From: Methanospirillum hungatei JF-1
GTDB taxonomy: Archaea; Halobacteriota; Methanomicrobia; Methanomicrobiales; Methanospirillaceae
DNA length: 64,000 bases
NCBI RefSeq assembly: GCF_000013445.1
Contig: NC_007796.1
Location: 904,936-968,935, forward strand
Direction: 5' to 3'
This document shows positions 47,297-56,812 of this stretch, piece by piece. The position numbers and the translations under genes were made by a program. Below the pieces are notes generated by a model that saw nothing but the letters and a program-made list of their open reading frames with translations, ran no database searches and was not told the origin of the DNA. Each line of letters begins with the position of its first letter. The stretch's first letter is position 1.

Positions 47297-47752
47297 TTAC
47301 CCTTCAAGGGGTATGGTAGTTAACTTTACCGTTTCAACACCTTTTTGAGCCATAAGACGCTCGGCAATCCCTTTTACCTGCTGGGCATCTCCCTTTACTA
47401 AAAGAACTTCCACACACCGGTTGTGAGTCACATGGGAATGCAGTGAAGCCTGAATTAAATCCATGAAGTCATGCTGGATATCGGTGATTGCCGCGACAAG
47501 TCCGCGTTGATGGTGATCATAGACTAACGTGATAATGCCCTGCCTGGGGCCGGAGAGATCAGCCATCCATTTATGATATCTGATATACGAACGAATGGCA
47601 TCCCGTATACCTTCAGATCTGGAAGAATATCCCCTGTTTTTCAGAATCTGATCAAAACTCTGAAGTAAATTCGATGGAAGTGATACTCCGATCCGGGATA
47701 GATCATGGTCATACAAATCATCCTGTTCCGAATCAGCGAATGAGGGAGACAT
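47297..47752 (-). CDS. nikR: nickel-responsive regulator NikR
   Basis: A 151-residue metalloregulator. Residues 18-60 form a ribbon-helix-helix DNA-binding domain (RIGVSLPSNLLQSF), and the C-terminal ACT domain binds Ni(II): H94, H105, H107 and C113 reproduce the spacing of E. coli H76, H87, H89, C95. Nickel is essential in methanogens for F430 and hydrogenases. An extra 17-residue acidic N-terminus is present. Targets are not visible nearby; the 180-base region upstream (47753-47932) may hold an operator but no clear inverted repeat was found. Confidence 0.95.
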   Translation of the reverse strand: MSPSFADSEQDDLYDHDLSRIGVSLPSNLLQSFDQILKNRGYSSRSEGIRDAIRSYIRYHKWMADLSGPRQGIITLVYDHHQRGLVAAITDIQHDFMDLIQASLHSHVTHNRCVEVLLVKGDAQQVKGIAERLMAQKGVETVKLTTIPLEG

Positions 47753-47932
47753 GATGATTACTATTTATGTAATCTGGTATATCTTTTTCTTACCATGTAT
47801 GCCGAAAAGATCATGAATATTTAAGGATAAGACATATCAGAAGATTACATCAGCCATCAATGAAATTTATCGCCAGAAAGAAAATACGTTATATTACTCA
47901 CTATTTAGTAAAATTTGTTTAAATAAATACTC

Positions 47933-48625
47933 TCATAGTCCGGAGCTCACACCGGTTTTTGGGCCTGGTACGGTATGCCCGGATTTTCTATATCTGAGTA
48001 TCCATACAAAACGCGGGAACAGTTGGTTTTTGACTCGCATGGTCCATGTGCAGGGACTTGCAGAGAGCAGCGTAAGATCAACAAACAATGATTGAATGTC
48101 AGATTCTGAAAAATAATGGGTAATAATTCCATTCCCTTTGAGCAATGTCCCGTCTTCTACTTCCACACCGGATGTTGATCTGAAATCTTCTGTCCCAAAA
48201 ACGGTTACCAGCAATTCACCATCCGGGCTGAGAGTTCGTGTTATCTCACGGGCAGCGGTTATGCGATCCGTGTGCAGAAGATGCCCCAGGATATGATGAG
48301 CATCAATATTCTGAATCTGTGATTTTTTAAAAGGGAGATATCGTACATCAGCACAGATAAAGGAAACGTCAGCCAGTTCAGATCGTGATCTGCAGAGGCG
48401 GAGCGCCGTCATGGAGAAATCAAGTCCTATCCGGCAGGTCGCAAAAGAGGCGGTGCGAAGGTTTTTCCCATTTCCACATCCCAGGTCCAGAAATATTCCC
48501 TGGTTTATCTGGGTTGTCGGCTCAAGAGGGGAATTCCCCCAGAGCGTCCCCTTAACTTGGTACTCTGCGTCCCAGGCCTGCCGTTGACCGGTTTTGTTCT
48601 CATGAATGTTACCCGCCGGTGTCAT
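47933..48625 (-). CDS. class I SAM-dependent methyltransferase
   Basis: A 230-residue methyltransferase with DLGCGNGKNLRTA, the acidic GLDFSM loop, and CADVRYLPF. Related to the tellurite-resistance/UbiE group; substrate unknown. Start at 48625 is chosen, overlapping the MFS gene end by 17 bases; an open frame continuing to 48742 would overlap it far more. Likely co-transcribed with the transporter upstream, so a small-molecule role such as export of a methylated compound is possible. Confidence 0.8.
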   Translation of the reverse strand: MTPAGNIHENKTGQRQAWDAEYQVKGTLWGNSPLEPTTQINQGIFLDLGCGNGKNLRTASFATCRIGLDFSMTALRLCRSRSELADVSFICADVRYLPFKKSQIQNIDAHHILGHLLHTDRITAAREITRTLSPDGELLVTVFGTEDFRSTSGVEVEDGTLLKGNGIITHYFSESDIQSLFVDLTLLSASPCTWTMRVKNQLFPRFVWILRYRKSGHTVPGPKTGVSSGL

Positions 48626-49715
48626 GTATGTTAAATCCCTTACATGAGCATTTTCCAATAATGATGGCTGTAATAATAGCACCAAGTGCGATGACTGCCG
48701 ATGCGGTTTCAAAGGATGAATAAGAGATGATATATCCTCCAATTGCAGGGAGGAAGGTCATACCTGCATAACTACAGGTGGAGTACAGGCCCATGGCAAT
48801 TCCCTGTCGCTCCTCGGCATGTGCCAGATATCCAATCTGTGAAACCATGATAAGGCCGGCAACGGCTCCCATGATGAGGATTATTACCGGGGCTATGAGG
48901 AAAGAAAATAGTAAGGGAACGATCATGAGGGCTGATATCCTGATGAGCAGGACCGGTTCGATCTTCAGATACGGGGTTCCTAGTGATGCAATGATAGTGG
49001 CAAAGTTCATTGCAGCAAGAACAGTGCTTACCTCATGGACCGGATATCCTGAAAGCTCAGGAAACACAGCCTGTACATACCCGGTTGATCCCAGAAGAAT
49101 GATCACCGAAAACCAGAGGGGGTACTGACGTAGCATCTGCGAACCGGTCTCTCTGACTAATACCTGTGCAGAAATTCTATCCTGCGCTCCCAGCCGGGGT
49201 ATTGTGATTATACATACCATAATGCAGATAAGGCCTGTACCAAGAGTGCAGACAAGAGCCCCAAGAAGTATATCTCCGGTCACCATAGCAAGCCAGCCTG
49301 ACCCGATAAGTCCACTCAGGAGACCGAAATTGAGCGATGCCATGAAGAGACTGGTATTTTTCAGGGTGTCTTTCTGATATCCAATCCAGGATAATGCAGA
49401 GGAGACGAAAAATCCTGCACCGATTCCTTCAATAAATCTCCAAATAAGCAGATCGACCGGTTCTGTAAGAGTAATTATGAGTATGCCGGATATGAGGGTG
49501 AGAACCAGAGAGATTCGGATTAATAACGGCTGACCGTACCGGTCACTTGCTACCCCGGCGGGAAGCGTTGTTGTCATCGCTCCAAAAAAGTATGCCGAGA
49601 AGATAAGAGTCTGAAACGAAAGATCATCAGAAAGAGAAGGAAGAATCGGGACAATGGCATTTGATAAAGCCATCACCATGAAGACTGCGATAAAAAGCAA
49701 AAATGACCGATTCAT
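48609..49715 (-). CDS. MFS transporter
   Basis: A 368-residue major facilitator with about 11-12 helices. The loop 2-3 motif GVASDRYGQPLL matches the MFS G-x-x-x-D-R/K-x-G pattern, and GAGFFVSSALSWIG resembles the drug-efflux helix. Substrate unknown; the drug/proton antiporter class is plausible. Probably co-transcribed with the methyltransferase downstream and it lies five bases after aCPSF1's end. Confidence 0.88.
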   Translation of the reverse strand: MNRSFLLFIAVFMVMALSNAIVPILPSLSDDLSFQTLIFSAYFFGAMTTTLPAGVASDRYGQPLLIRISLVLTLISGILIITLTEPVDLLIWRFIEGIGAGFFVSSALSWIGYQKDTLKNTSLFMASLNFGLLSGLIGSGWLAMVTGDILLGALVCTLGTGLICIMVCIITIPRLGAQDRISAQVLVRETGSQMLRQYPLWFSVIILLGSTGYVQAVFPELSGYPVHEVSTVLAAMNFATIIASLGTPYLKIEPVLLIRISALMIVPLLFSFLIAPVIILIMGAVAGLIMVSQIGYLAHAEERQGIAMGLYSTCSYAGMTFLPAIGGYIISYSSFETASAVIALGAIITAIIIGKCSCKGFNIHDTGG

Positions 49716-49720
49716 CTGTA

Positions 49721-51610
49721 TCAGATTAACCGGTATGTTTCCAAATTCATAGGGGAGGTTGTCTGAATGTGTAATTTTTTATAAATAGAACTTGCAAGAT
49801 CGATGGTCTTGTTCTCATCACCATGAATTGCAAATATCTTCTCTGGTTTGGGTTGCATATGAGAGACAAAATTCATGAGTTGTCTGCGATCTGAGTGCCC
49901 TGAAAACCCATCTACCGTGATACAGTCAAGGTTGACGACGATCGTCTCCCGGTTACCGATTGGAATCTCCCGCCAGCCTTTCTGAATTCTCCGGCCAAGT
50001 GTTCCGTCTGCCTGATACCCGACAAAGACCAGGCAGTTTCGTTCATCAGCAGCAAGGTTTCGGAGGTATTCCATGACAGGTCCACCGTTTAACATACCGC
50101 TGGTAGTGATGATAACACATGGCTCCCCGGTGATGACACGCTCACGTTTCTCTGCAGAATCCACCTGCTCAAAACACTCGGCAAGGAATGGGTTGTGCCC
50201 TTCTTTGAAGATAAGATTACGAAGCTCTGAATTCAGGTATTCAGGATAGGTGGTATGAATCGCAGTCGCTTCCTTGATCATACCGTCAAGATAAACTTTA
50301 ACCGGTGGGAATTTCCCAAGCCGCATACCTTCTTCAATGGCAAGCATGACTTCCTGAGAACGTCCGACGGCAAATGCGGGGATGATGATCTTCCCGCCCC
50401 GTTCAAGAACCTCGCGAAACACCCCATATAATCTCTCTTCTGCATCAGCACGGTTTGGCTGCATATCCTGTGCCCCACCATAGGTGGATTCCATAAAGAG
50501 TGCCTCTAGTCGTGGATAATGATTTACTGCAGCATTGAAAAGACGGCTTTTCCCATAATGAAGATCGCCGGTAAATGCCACATTATACAGCCCGTCTCCG
50601 ACATGGAAATGTGCTATACCTGATCCAAGAATATGTCCTGCATTGTGGAAGGTCAGTTTGATATCAGGAGCAATATCAGTGACACATCCATAATTAAGTA
50701 CTATTGAGTGCTTGATATATTCCTTGACCTCATTCGAGGAATACGGAATGGGTTTTCCTTCCTTATTCACCACGTCAAGGTAATCGAGCTGTAGCATAGC
50801 GGCTAAATCACGGGTTGGCGGGGTAGAGTATACCGGTCCTTCATATCCATATTTATAAAGAAGCGGAATGTAGGCACAATGATCCAGGTGTGCATGGGTA
50901 AGGACCACGGCATCCAGCTGAGAGAGCGGATGAATCTCAGGAACATAGAGATATGGTGTTGCTTCAAAACTGTCTGGTTTTTCTCCGCAGTCGATAAGGA
51001 CACGGCTTTCAGGTGTGGAAAGAAGAAATGCCGCACGTCCGACTTCACGACAGCAACCGAGGGTTGTCACCCGTATCCATTGATCTTTTGCGATGACATC
51101 ACGATGGATTCTGCGACCTATCCTCTTTAAGAGCTCTTTTCGTTCCTGGTGGGCGGCCCGTAAATACTGCCGTACCTGCTTTACCGTGCTGCTTTCGATG
51201 GGCGGAGTCCTGACAACCTTGGGTGTCCACCCGATCTCACGGGTTATGTCACGAAGGGTGGCTCCGTTTTTCCCGATAACCACGCCGGGTTTTTCTGCCT
51301 CAATGAGGACTTCACCGCTGTCTGCTTCAAAGAATATATCAGATATTCCTGCATTCTCACCGACGACACGTCTTATTGCAGATGCAGCACGTTCAGGATC
51401 TTCTAATATGGTGGGACGGACAACGATACGTTTCCTGATATCCCTGGCAAGTATTTTGATAAGATCATCCTGGTCAGCAAAGGTCTTGGGATCATCAGTG
51501 TAGATGACCAGTTCAGGCCCTTCAAATTCAACAGATGATACTTTAATCCCCTTTGGGACTTTCTTTTTAATTTTTTCCTGTATCTCTTTGAGACGTTCCT
51601 CAATAAGCAT
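49721..51610 (-). CDS. aCPSF1/FttA beta-CASP ribonuclease
   Basis: A 629-residue archaeal homologue of CPSF73. N-terminal KH domains include [13 protein letters not shown] (GxxG at 113-116), then a metallo-beta-lactamase domain with H239, H241, D243, H244 (THAHLDH) and a beta-CASP insert, ending with GHSD and HGDENKT histidine motifs. The enzyme cuts RNA and terminates transcription genome-wide in archaea. Full length, highly conserved. The proteasome beta gene lies 40 bases upstream on the same strand. Confidence 0.97.
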   Translation of the reverse strand: MLIEERLKEIQEKIKKKVPKGIKVSSVEFEGPELVIYTDDPKTFADQDDLIKILARDIRKRIVVRPTILEDPERAASAIRRVVGENAGISDIFFEADSGEVLIEAEKPGVVIGKNGATLRDITREIGWTPKVVRTPPIESSTVKQVRQYLRAAHQERKELLKRIGRRIHRDVIAKDQWIRVTTLGCCREVGRAAFLLSTPESRVLIDCGEKPDSFEATPYLYVPEIHPLSQLDAVVLTHAHLDHCAYIPLLYKYGYEGPVYSTPPTRDLAAMLQLDYLDVVNKEGKPIPYSSNEVKEYIKHSIVLNYGCVTDIAPDIKLTFHNAGHILGSGIAHFHVGDGLYNVAFTGDLHYGKSRLFNAAVNHYPRLEALFMESTYGGAQDMQPNRADAEERLYGVFREVLERGGKIIIPAFAVGRSQEVMLAIEEGMRLGKFPPVKVYLDGMIKEATAIHTTYPEYLNSELRNLIFKEGHNPFLAECFEQVDSAEKRERVITGEPCVIITTSGMLNGGPVMEYLRNLAADERNCLVFVGYQADGTLGRRIQKGWREIPIGNRETIVVNLDCITVDGFSGHSDRRQLMNFVSHMQPKPEKIFAIHGDENKTIDLASSIYKKLHIQTTSPMNLETYRLI

Positions 51611-51650
51611 AAAACCGTCCTAAAAAAGTGTATAAAATATTTAAAATAGT

Positions 51651-52280
51651 CTAATTTGGTGTAAGCACACTAATTTCTTCATCAGATAATTCATGATAGG
51701 AATCTTCAGTAATTACAACAACAGCAACTCCTTCTCCTGACCCTGCATCCCGTTTTATTGCAGAACGAAGGGCACGTATGGCAAGTTCGATGGCAGAACG
51801 TTCGTCCATGCCGAGGGTGTACCGGTCTTCAAGGACACCATATGCCATGGGAGATCCGGACCCGGTTGCTACAATGCCATCTTCCTTTCCGGTACCTCCG
51901 ACAGCGTCTACTGAGAAGAGTACCGGCCCGGTTTCATCAACCCCTCCAATCAGGAGTTGAACATAGAATGGAAACATCCGGTTCCCATGAAGAATATTTG
52001 AAAGAAGAGTGGATGCAGCCTGAACACTGATACGTTTCCCTCTGCGGATTTCGTAAAGGTTCGCTTCCACAGTCATCAGCCGTGCAAGCTGCTGTGCATC
52101 ACCAACACCGCCGGCAGTGGTAAGTCCAATCCGGGGTGCGATCTGGTAGATCTTCTTTGCAGTTTTGTTGGATATCAGGTATCCCATGGTTGCACGTTTT
52201 TCACTTGCGAGCACAACACCGGTTTCAAAAACAATCCCAACCGTGGTTGTTCCTTTCATTGTATCGCTCTGTTCGACCAT
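51651..52280 (-). CDS. psmB: proteasome beta subunit
   Basis: A 209-residue 20S proteasome beta subunit. A ten-residue propeptide (MVEQSDTMKG) precedes the catalytic Thr11 in G-TTTVGIVFE, which autocleavage frees. The active-site lysine and aspartate regions are ASEKRATMGY and the later SGSGEGVAV-like GDAGSGEG. It assembles with alpha subunits not in this window and works with PAN or Cdc48, and a Cdc48 lies at 21377. Followed by aCPSF1. Confidence 0.97.
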   Translation of the reverse strand: MVEQSDTMKGTTTVGIVFETGVVLASEKRATMGYLISNKTAKKIYQIAPRIGLTTAGGVGDAQQLARLMTVEANLYEIRRGKRISVQAASTLLSNILHGNRMFPFYVQLLIGGVDETGPVLFSVDAVGGTGKEDGIVATGSGSPMAYGVLEDRYTLGMDERSAIELAIRALRSAIKRDAGSGEGVAVVVITEDSYHELSDEEISVLTPN

Positions 52281-52371
52281 AATGGACTCCGGAAATAATG
52301 AGTAAATGGGGAAAGTATTGCAGAAGCAAAAATGCCTTAGTTACAAATAACCTGCAATAATTTAAAGGTTT

Positions 52372-53235
52372 TTATTGATATTTTTCATCTAAGAGGACTT
52401 TAATAAGTTCTCTGTCGAAGAGAATACTTTTGAGCCGGTTATCACCGTTCACTATCGGAAGCTGATCTACCCGTGCACGCTTCATTTTCAGGGCACATTC
52501 ACTGACTTCGGCATTTGGCGGGACCATGACCACATTGGTGATCATGGCAGATTTTACCGGACGATTGGGGAGCTGAACCCGTGAAATGCCGTAGCTGATG
52601 TGATGAACGTCACGGATACTTTCCCAGGTCCATTCATCATCATCAGTACCGGTAGTGGAGAGATCAGATGTCTCTACTGAATCTTCGATCATAGCACATC
52701 TGATCAGATCACGCTCACAGATTATGCCCTGAAGTTTTGATTCACGATTCAATATAGGTATAGCCTCAAACCCGGATATCTCCATAATTCGCCCTACAAG
52801 GGGCAGAGGAGTCTCTTCCCAGAGAGCAAAAGTAGGGCTTGTGTATGTATCTTTAATCTCTTCCTCTATCTTCATCCGAGCTATTGCAAGGATAAGGTCT
52901 GCAACACTGATAAGTCCCACCAGATTCTTTGCTTCGTCGAGGACAGGCATCCTGCGGATATTATGTGTCCTCATTATCCTGGCTGCCTCGGTCAGCGTTG
53001 CGTCTGAACGGATCGTGAGCGGATCAGGTGTCATCAGTAACGCAAGCTGGTTTTCTTCAGGTTTGTGAAGAAGATCCTTTCGTGTGATGATACCAACCAG
53101 TTTTCCGCCTTTTAAAACGGGAACTCCACTAATCCCTGTTCTTTTTAAAATTTTAAGTACATCATCCCGGTTTCCAGGTATTTCGACGGTGACGACGTCG
53201 GTCGTCATGTAGTCAGATACCAGCGGGACCGGCAC
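52372..53235 (-). CDS. four-CBS-domain protein
   Basis: A 287-residue protein of four CBS domains in two Bateman modules (residues about 5-60, 68-120, 140-190, 225-285). Repeats are seen in VSDYMTTDVVTVEI, LMTPDPLTIRSDATL and ITNVVMVPPNAEV. Such modules sense adenine nucleotides. The first base of its ATG overlaps the end of the universal stress gene by one base, so the two are coupled. No effector domain is attached. Confidence 0.92.
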   Translation of the reverse strand: MPVPLVSDYMTTDVVTVEIPGNRDDVLKILKRTGISGVPVLKGGKLVGIITRKDLLHKPEENQLALLMTPDPLTIRSDATLTEAARIMRTHNIRRMPVLDEAKNLVGLISVADLILAIARMKIEEEIKDTYTSPTFALWEETPLPLVGRIMEISGFEAIPILNRESKLQGIICERDLIRCAMIEDSVETSDLSTTGTDDDEWTWESIRDVHHISYGISRVQLPNRPVKSAMITNVVMVPPNAEVSECALKMKRARVDQLPIVNGDNRLKSILFDRELIKVLLDEKYQ

Positions 53236-53663
53236 TATGATCTCACCACCAACACGGAAACTTTGCTGTGTTCAACAACAAAGGAACTTACACTTCCGAT
53301 AAGGATACGGTCAATATTACTCTTCCCATGAGAACCCATAATGATGAGGTCTGCACCAATTTTATCAGCGGTGGAAAGTATCGTGTCACCGGCATGACCC
53401 TGTTCAAAATGTGTTATGACTTCCGTGTTCTTTTTCTGGGCAATCTCTTTGATCTTATCAAGTGCTGCATTGCCCTCCTGCTCAAGCAGGCTGTACATGA
53501 TCTCAAGTTTGCTGTCTGCCGGTATATCTGTAAAAAGCCCTGATTCTACGACGTAGACTGCGTGAAGTTTTGCTTTCCAGGCCTGTGCCTGTTCGACGGC
53601 TACTTCAAATGCCTTTTCACTGACAATAGATCCGTCAATAGCAACAAGAATTGTGTTGTACAT
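53235..53663 (-). CDS. universal stress protein UspA family
   Basis: A 142-residue UspA-fold protein with the ATP-binding pattern G-x2-G-x9-G-S: MGSHGKSNIDRILIGSVS. The N-terminus YNTILVAIDGS is standard. Likely an ATP-binding stress protein; it is co-transcribed with the CBS protein, which also senses nucleotides. Promoter is within 53664-53705. Confidence 0.94.
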   Translation of the reverse strand: MYNTILVAIDGSIVSEKAFEVAVEQAQAWKAKLHAVYVVESGLFTDIPADSKLEIMYSLLEQEGNAALDKIKEIAQKKNTEVITHFEQGHAGDTILSTADKIGADLIIMGSHGKSNIDRILIGSVSSFVVEHSKVSVLVVRS

Positions 53664-53705
53664 ATACTCCCCTCAAAAAGGCTTCCTAACTAATTTGGAC
53701 TTTAC

Positions 53706-54737
53706 CTAAAAAATTCTTGCGCAAAAATGGCTCATTGGAGCCCTCTTCACAATGGTGGATTTGATATCGCGGGAATGGCGCAAATTACCCCAGGAACAAT
53801 CCATTACACAGAATGAAGCCCGGTTACCCGGCATAATAGAATGAGAAATTCCTGATGGAGGAAATCCTCTGGTTGCTGAATAGAGGAGGTTCTCAGCCGG
53901 CACCCCATAGACGGAATGGATAAACGAGATCTCCTGCATCATGTCAGGCTGGACAAACATAACATTATCAGTCCCAATCAGTATTTCAACGCCGGCATCA
54001 ATCATTTCCTGGACAGGGGGGTGAGCCCGGCCGGATGTTACCCGGAGGAGAAAATTTGAGCGACAACAGAGAACTACCGGTATTCCTTCATCAGCAATCC
54101 TTCGGATCTGGGATTTGGTAACATGGGTACAATGCACTAGAAAATCAGGGTGTGCTTCTAATGCAGCATCAATATCATCAGGATCTTTTTCACCCGCGTG
54201 AAACCCGATAATCTTTCCCTGCCTTTTCATCAGGTCAGCTATCTCCATGGACTGGGTAACATCCCTTGCACTGCTAATCCCTGCTCCGTCGGCTATCTCC
54301 TCTCCACCTTCACGTCCCAGGATGATTGGACGAATGTGCATCTGGGATGCCGCCTCTTGTAATGCCAGAACTCCTGGTTTTCCCCCTTCACGAAAATCAG
54401 CAAAGCCCGCTGTTCCGGAATGGATCATCTCAGTTATGGAATCTCTCATTGCTGATATAAGGCGGGGCACTGAGGTTTTTGCAAGTATCTGATGCTTGAG
54501 TCCATGGGGAGGCGTGACAAGTTCATCAAGTGTCCCGGCACAGGGCAGATCCATCGCAACCGTATCAGCAAGATGGGTATGAGCATTGAAAAATGCAGGA
54601 CAGATCCATTGGTCCGGGACAGATGATTCATCCTCTACGGCGGTGATGATGCCGTCCTGAACAACGATGGTAACGTCCCGCGCCTCAAGGGTTTCACCAG
54701 TCAGAGCTGTCCCTGATACCGAATACTCTTTTATCAT
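53706..54737 (-). CDS. amidohydrolase family protein
   Basis: A 343-residue metal-dependent amidohydrolase related to cytosine deaminase and TrzN-type chlorohydrolases. Metal ligands are H53 and H55 in NAHTHLAD, the histidine of GFHAGEKD (near 200), the HCTHV pair and the late aspartate in GTDNVMF. Length is on the short side. Substrate unknown. In Methanomicrobiales similar proteins sit near 5'-deoxyadenosine or S-adenosylhomocysteine deaminases; no such neighbour supports it here. Confidence 0.88.
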   Translation of the reverse strand: MIKEYSVSGTALTGETLEARDVTIVVQDGIITAVEDESSVPDQWICPAFFNAHTHLADTVAMDLPCAGTLDELVTPPHGLKHQILAKTSVPRLISAMRDSITEMIHSGTAGFADFREGGKPGVLALQEAASQMHIRPIILGREGGEEIADGAGISSARDVTQSMEIADLMKRQGKIIGFHAGEKDPDDIDAALEAHPDFLVHCTHVTKSQIRRIADEGIPVVLCCRSNFLLRVTSGRAHPPVQEMIDAGVEILIGTDNVMFVQPDMMQEISFIHSVYGVPAENLLYSATRGFPPSGISHSIMPGNRASFCVMDCSWGNLRHSRDIKSTIVKRAPMSHFCARIF

Positions 54738-54757
54738 GATATATTGCCGGCCTTGTC

Positions 54758-54767
54758 TTTTATATAA
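54758..54767 (+). promoter_or_regulatory. TATA box of Sec61 beta gene
   Basis: TTTTATATAA-like sequence (tttatataat) starts about 30 bases before the Sec61 beta ATG, the spacing expected for a leaderless transcript. The gene lacks an obvious ribosome site. Not tested. Confidence 0.45.
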
Positions 54768-54788
54768 TTCATCGGTCAGATATAGATT

Positions 54789-54950
54789 ATGGCAAAAAAA
54801 GCAGGTGGACGATTAATCTCATCTGCTGGTCTCGTCAATTACTATGACAGTGAAGACCGGCGGGCAGTCCACATCAGCCCCTATGTAGTTTTGGCTGCGG
54901 CGGTTATATGTGGTGTTGCAATCTTCGTCCTGAATATGATTTCATTCTGA
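54789..54950 (+). CDS. preprotein translocase subunit Sec61 beta (SecG)
   Basis: A 53-residue membrane protein, the small beta subunit of the Sec61/SecY translocon. The N-terminal cytosolic part AKKAGGRLISSAGLVNYYDSED and the transmembrane part HISPYVVLAAAVICGVAIFVL match archaeal Sec61 beta (a conserved glycine-leucine-x-Y-Y block and SPxxV). The start is ATG at 54789 and TGA at 54948-54950. Its short length makes it easy to miss. Translation would be leaderless. It is convergent with cofE, four bases apart. Confidence 0.92.
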   Translation: MAKKAGGRLISSAGLVNYYDSEDRRAVHISPYVVLAAAVICGVAIFVLNMISF

Positions 54951-54954
54951 TCTT

Positions 54955-55701
54955 TTACACTTTTTTTAACGCTTTCCTGATGACGTCTTCTCCTTCTCTG
55001 AAGTAGATGTCATTGTGTCCGGTCCATGCAGGTATGCCACGGAAATGAACGGCAGGTACCCCGTTATTGCTCTCACCCATGATGAGATTTGCAAATCCGG
55101 CGATCTCGTCAACCACCGCTTCTTCAGTTATCTCCAGAGTATGCCCGAAGAGATCACTATCTCCGCGGAAATCTCTGATGGCTGACATCCCACTCCAGCC
55201 AATAGCATGACCGGTCTGTCCACGCCGAAATGATCTGCCACAGGTGTCAGTTACGATGATCCCACAGCTTTTGCTGGTGAGGTCTTTTATCTCCGTTCTG
55301 ATCTCCTCAGCTTCCTTCATGGGATCTGCAGGAAGGGTGATAACAAGGCCGTCCTCAACATTGCTTGCGTCCACTCCTGACCTGACTCCTACATGACCGC
55401 AGGATACTTCAGTGAGGGTGAATGGTGTTTCTATGAGAACGTCACAGGCCTGATCTAGGACGACTTGGATAAAGCGGGGATCTTCACCTGTCTTTTCTGC
55501 AATCCGTGTTGCCCGGTCACCAGGTATGACATCTTTTAAATTCCGGGTGTATCCCTTTGCCTTCGAGATTATTGTACTTGCGATACAGATGATGTCTCCA
55601 TCTTCCAAAGCGCATTTTTCAATTATCAGGCGGGGAAGGTCATCTCCTTTTTGAATCAGGGGAAGACCCCTGATACCTGTTACGGTTACTGAAGTGTACA
55701 G
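54955..55701 (-). CDS. cofE: coenzyme F420-0:L-glutamate ligase
   Basis: CofE adds L-glutamate residues to F420-0 with GTP. The 248-residue product matches family length (about 249 in Archaeoglobus). Blocks present are DASNVEDGL, DTCGRSFRRGQTGHAIG and NLIMGESNNGVPAVHF. The family N-terminus GxPLIxxGDDL is seen as GIRGLPLIQKGDDLPRLI, but no ATG, GTG or TTG precedes it in frame; the only plausible start is CTG at 55701 (or ATT just before), behind an AAAGGAGAGG ribosome site. An internal ATG at 55608 would remove 31 conserved residues. The tRNA-Ser promoter is in the divergent gap. Confidence 0.88.
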   Translation of the reverse strand: MYTSVTVTGIRGLPLIQKGDDLPRLIIEKCALEDGDIICIASTIISKAKGYTRNLKDVIPGDRATRIAEKTGEDPRFIQVVLDQACDVLIETPFTLTEVSCGHVGVRSGVDASNVEDGLVITLPADPMKEAEEIRTEIKDLTSKSCGIIVTDTCGRSFRRGQTGHAIGWSGMSAIRDFRGDSDLFGHTLEITEEAVVDEIAGFANLIMGESNNGVPAVHFRGIPAWTGHNDIYFREGEDVIRKALKKV

Positions 55702-55765
55702 AATAATCCCTCTCCTTTCAGGTGAAATGTGAAAGAATATACGAGTATTGATCGGAGCTTTAGGA

Positions 55766-55778
55766 ATATATTTTTAAA
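55766..55778 (+). promoter_or_regulatory. box A promoter of tRNA-Ser
   Basis: ATATATTTTTAAA lies 25-37 bases upstream of the tRNA 5' end, the usual distance for an archaeal TATA box. It is the only such box between cofE and the tRNA. Confidence 0.55.
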
Positions 55779-55802
55779 GTTGATATACAGACATGTATAG
55801 GT

Positions 55803-55886
55803 GCCGAGATAGTCTAGTCCGGGAAGGCGGTGGTCTTGAAAACCACTGGTGGTAACACCTCGGGAGTTCAAATCTCCCTTTCGGCG
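55803..55886 (+). tRNA. tRNA-Ser (anticodon UGA)
   Basis: An 84-base class II tRNA. The acceptor stem pairs GCCGAGA with TTTCGGC and has G73 as the discriminator, the anticodon stem GTGGT/ACCAC carries loop CTTGAAA with anticodon TGA at 55837-55839, and GGGAGTTCAAATCTCCC forms the T arm. A long variable arm (TGGTGGTAACACCTC) fits serine tRNA. CCA is not encoded. No intron. Confidence 0.95.
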
Positions 55887-56100
55887 TAAAAATTTTTTTT
55901 CAGATTTTTGTTTCATTAGTTCTCATATCTTCATTTTGTCTCGTGTTAAATATGCGGATCACCAGTATATGGACCGCCTTTTTTCTGCAGGAGATATTCA
56001 GAAGATAGAGCATTAAAAGGTGATCTTTATGCTGAACAAGAGTATCCGGACTATATACTCTGTAGTTCAAGATGCTGGAATGATGCAATTTTTCTGCATA

Positions 56101-56415
56101 GTGAAGCAGAATGAAGCAATGTGAAGCAGTGTGCGGAAAAGATCCGCTCTGATATATTATTCCGATTTAAGATCTATCGATAATTTCATAATTTTTGTTT
56201 TTTAATGCGGAAAACCGGCCGTCACACGTACATATTAATCCGGTGGCTAATGATGATTCAAATTTTTTTGTGAGTACACGAGTTGCTTCACTAAAGATCT
56301 TAGAATAATATATATGTGTACATATATTCAATTTAGTGAGTTTTCGCGGTTTTTGACTGTGAAGCAACTGCTTCACACATGCAGAAAAGATATCCTTTTT
56401 TCCGCCATGCTTCAC
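56101..56415. repeat. clustered GTGAAGCA/TGCTTCAC motifs
   Basis: Three head-to-tail copies spaced exactly 10 bases (one helical turn) occur at 56101, 56111 and 56121: GTGAAGCA, ATGAAGCA, GTGAAGCA. Inverted copies TGCTTCAC are at 56284-56291 and 56408-56415, and 56359-56376 is a near-perfect palindrome GTGAAGCA-AC-TGCTTCAC. A further GAAGCAGTGAAG lies near 56430. The pattern suggests binding sites for a dimeric regulator or replication iterons of a lost element. Confidence 0.55.
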
Positions 56416-56633
56416 TCTGGTGAAGGAGGGAAGCAGTGAAGTGAAAACACTATGTGGGAGAGTTGAAAGATAATGGAATGGGTGTTTTTACTTTCGATCA
56501 GCAGGTGATCCTGGAGAACCGGAAGAGAAAATCATAACGGGGTCATGTAATATAAGTAGTAATGGTTCTGGTGGGCATTGTATAAACAGGAAAGATGAGG
56601 GGGGTTCACATACGGGACAGATATTGAAATATT

Positions 56634-56812
56634 ATGAATATCAGTCTGCTGGATAAAGATAACATTCGATTTGCTATTGGAGAGGAACATGAAGAAAACC
56701 GCAAATTCATTACAGAGAGAGCAGACGCAACGAAACCAAACGAGAGTATTACCAGTTCAGGAGAGCCGTTTTCAGGTAGGGAGATGGAACGGTTGCCAGG
56801 AACTACCTGAAT
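56634..56812 (+). CDS. possible small ORF, unsupported
   Basis: A 59-codon frame starting ATG (MNISLLDKDNIRF) with natural-looking acidic composition but no family. It stops early; an overlapping frame continues (56671-56901). It could be a remnant. Low confidence. Confidence 0.25.

Noticed and set aside
56167-56415. 82-codon minus-strand frame in the gene-poor region
   Set aside because: Its GTG start is within a GTGAAGCA repeat, and the sequence is low in order and without family; not listed as a gene.
56101-56460. CRISPR array
   Set aside because: The repeats are 8 bases, uneven in spacing and in both orientations, with no spacer structure or cas genes.
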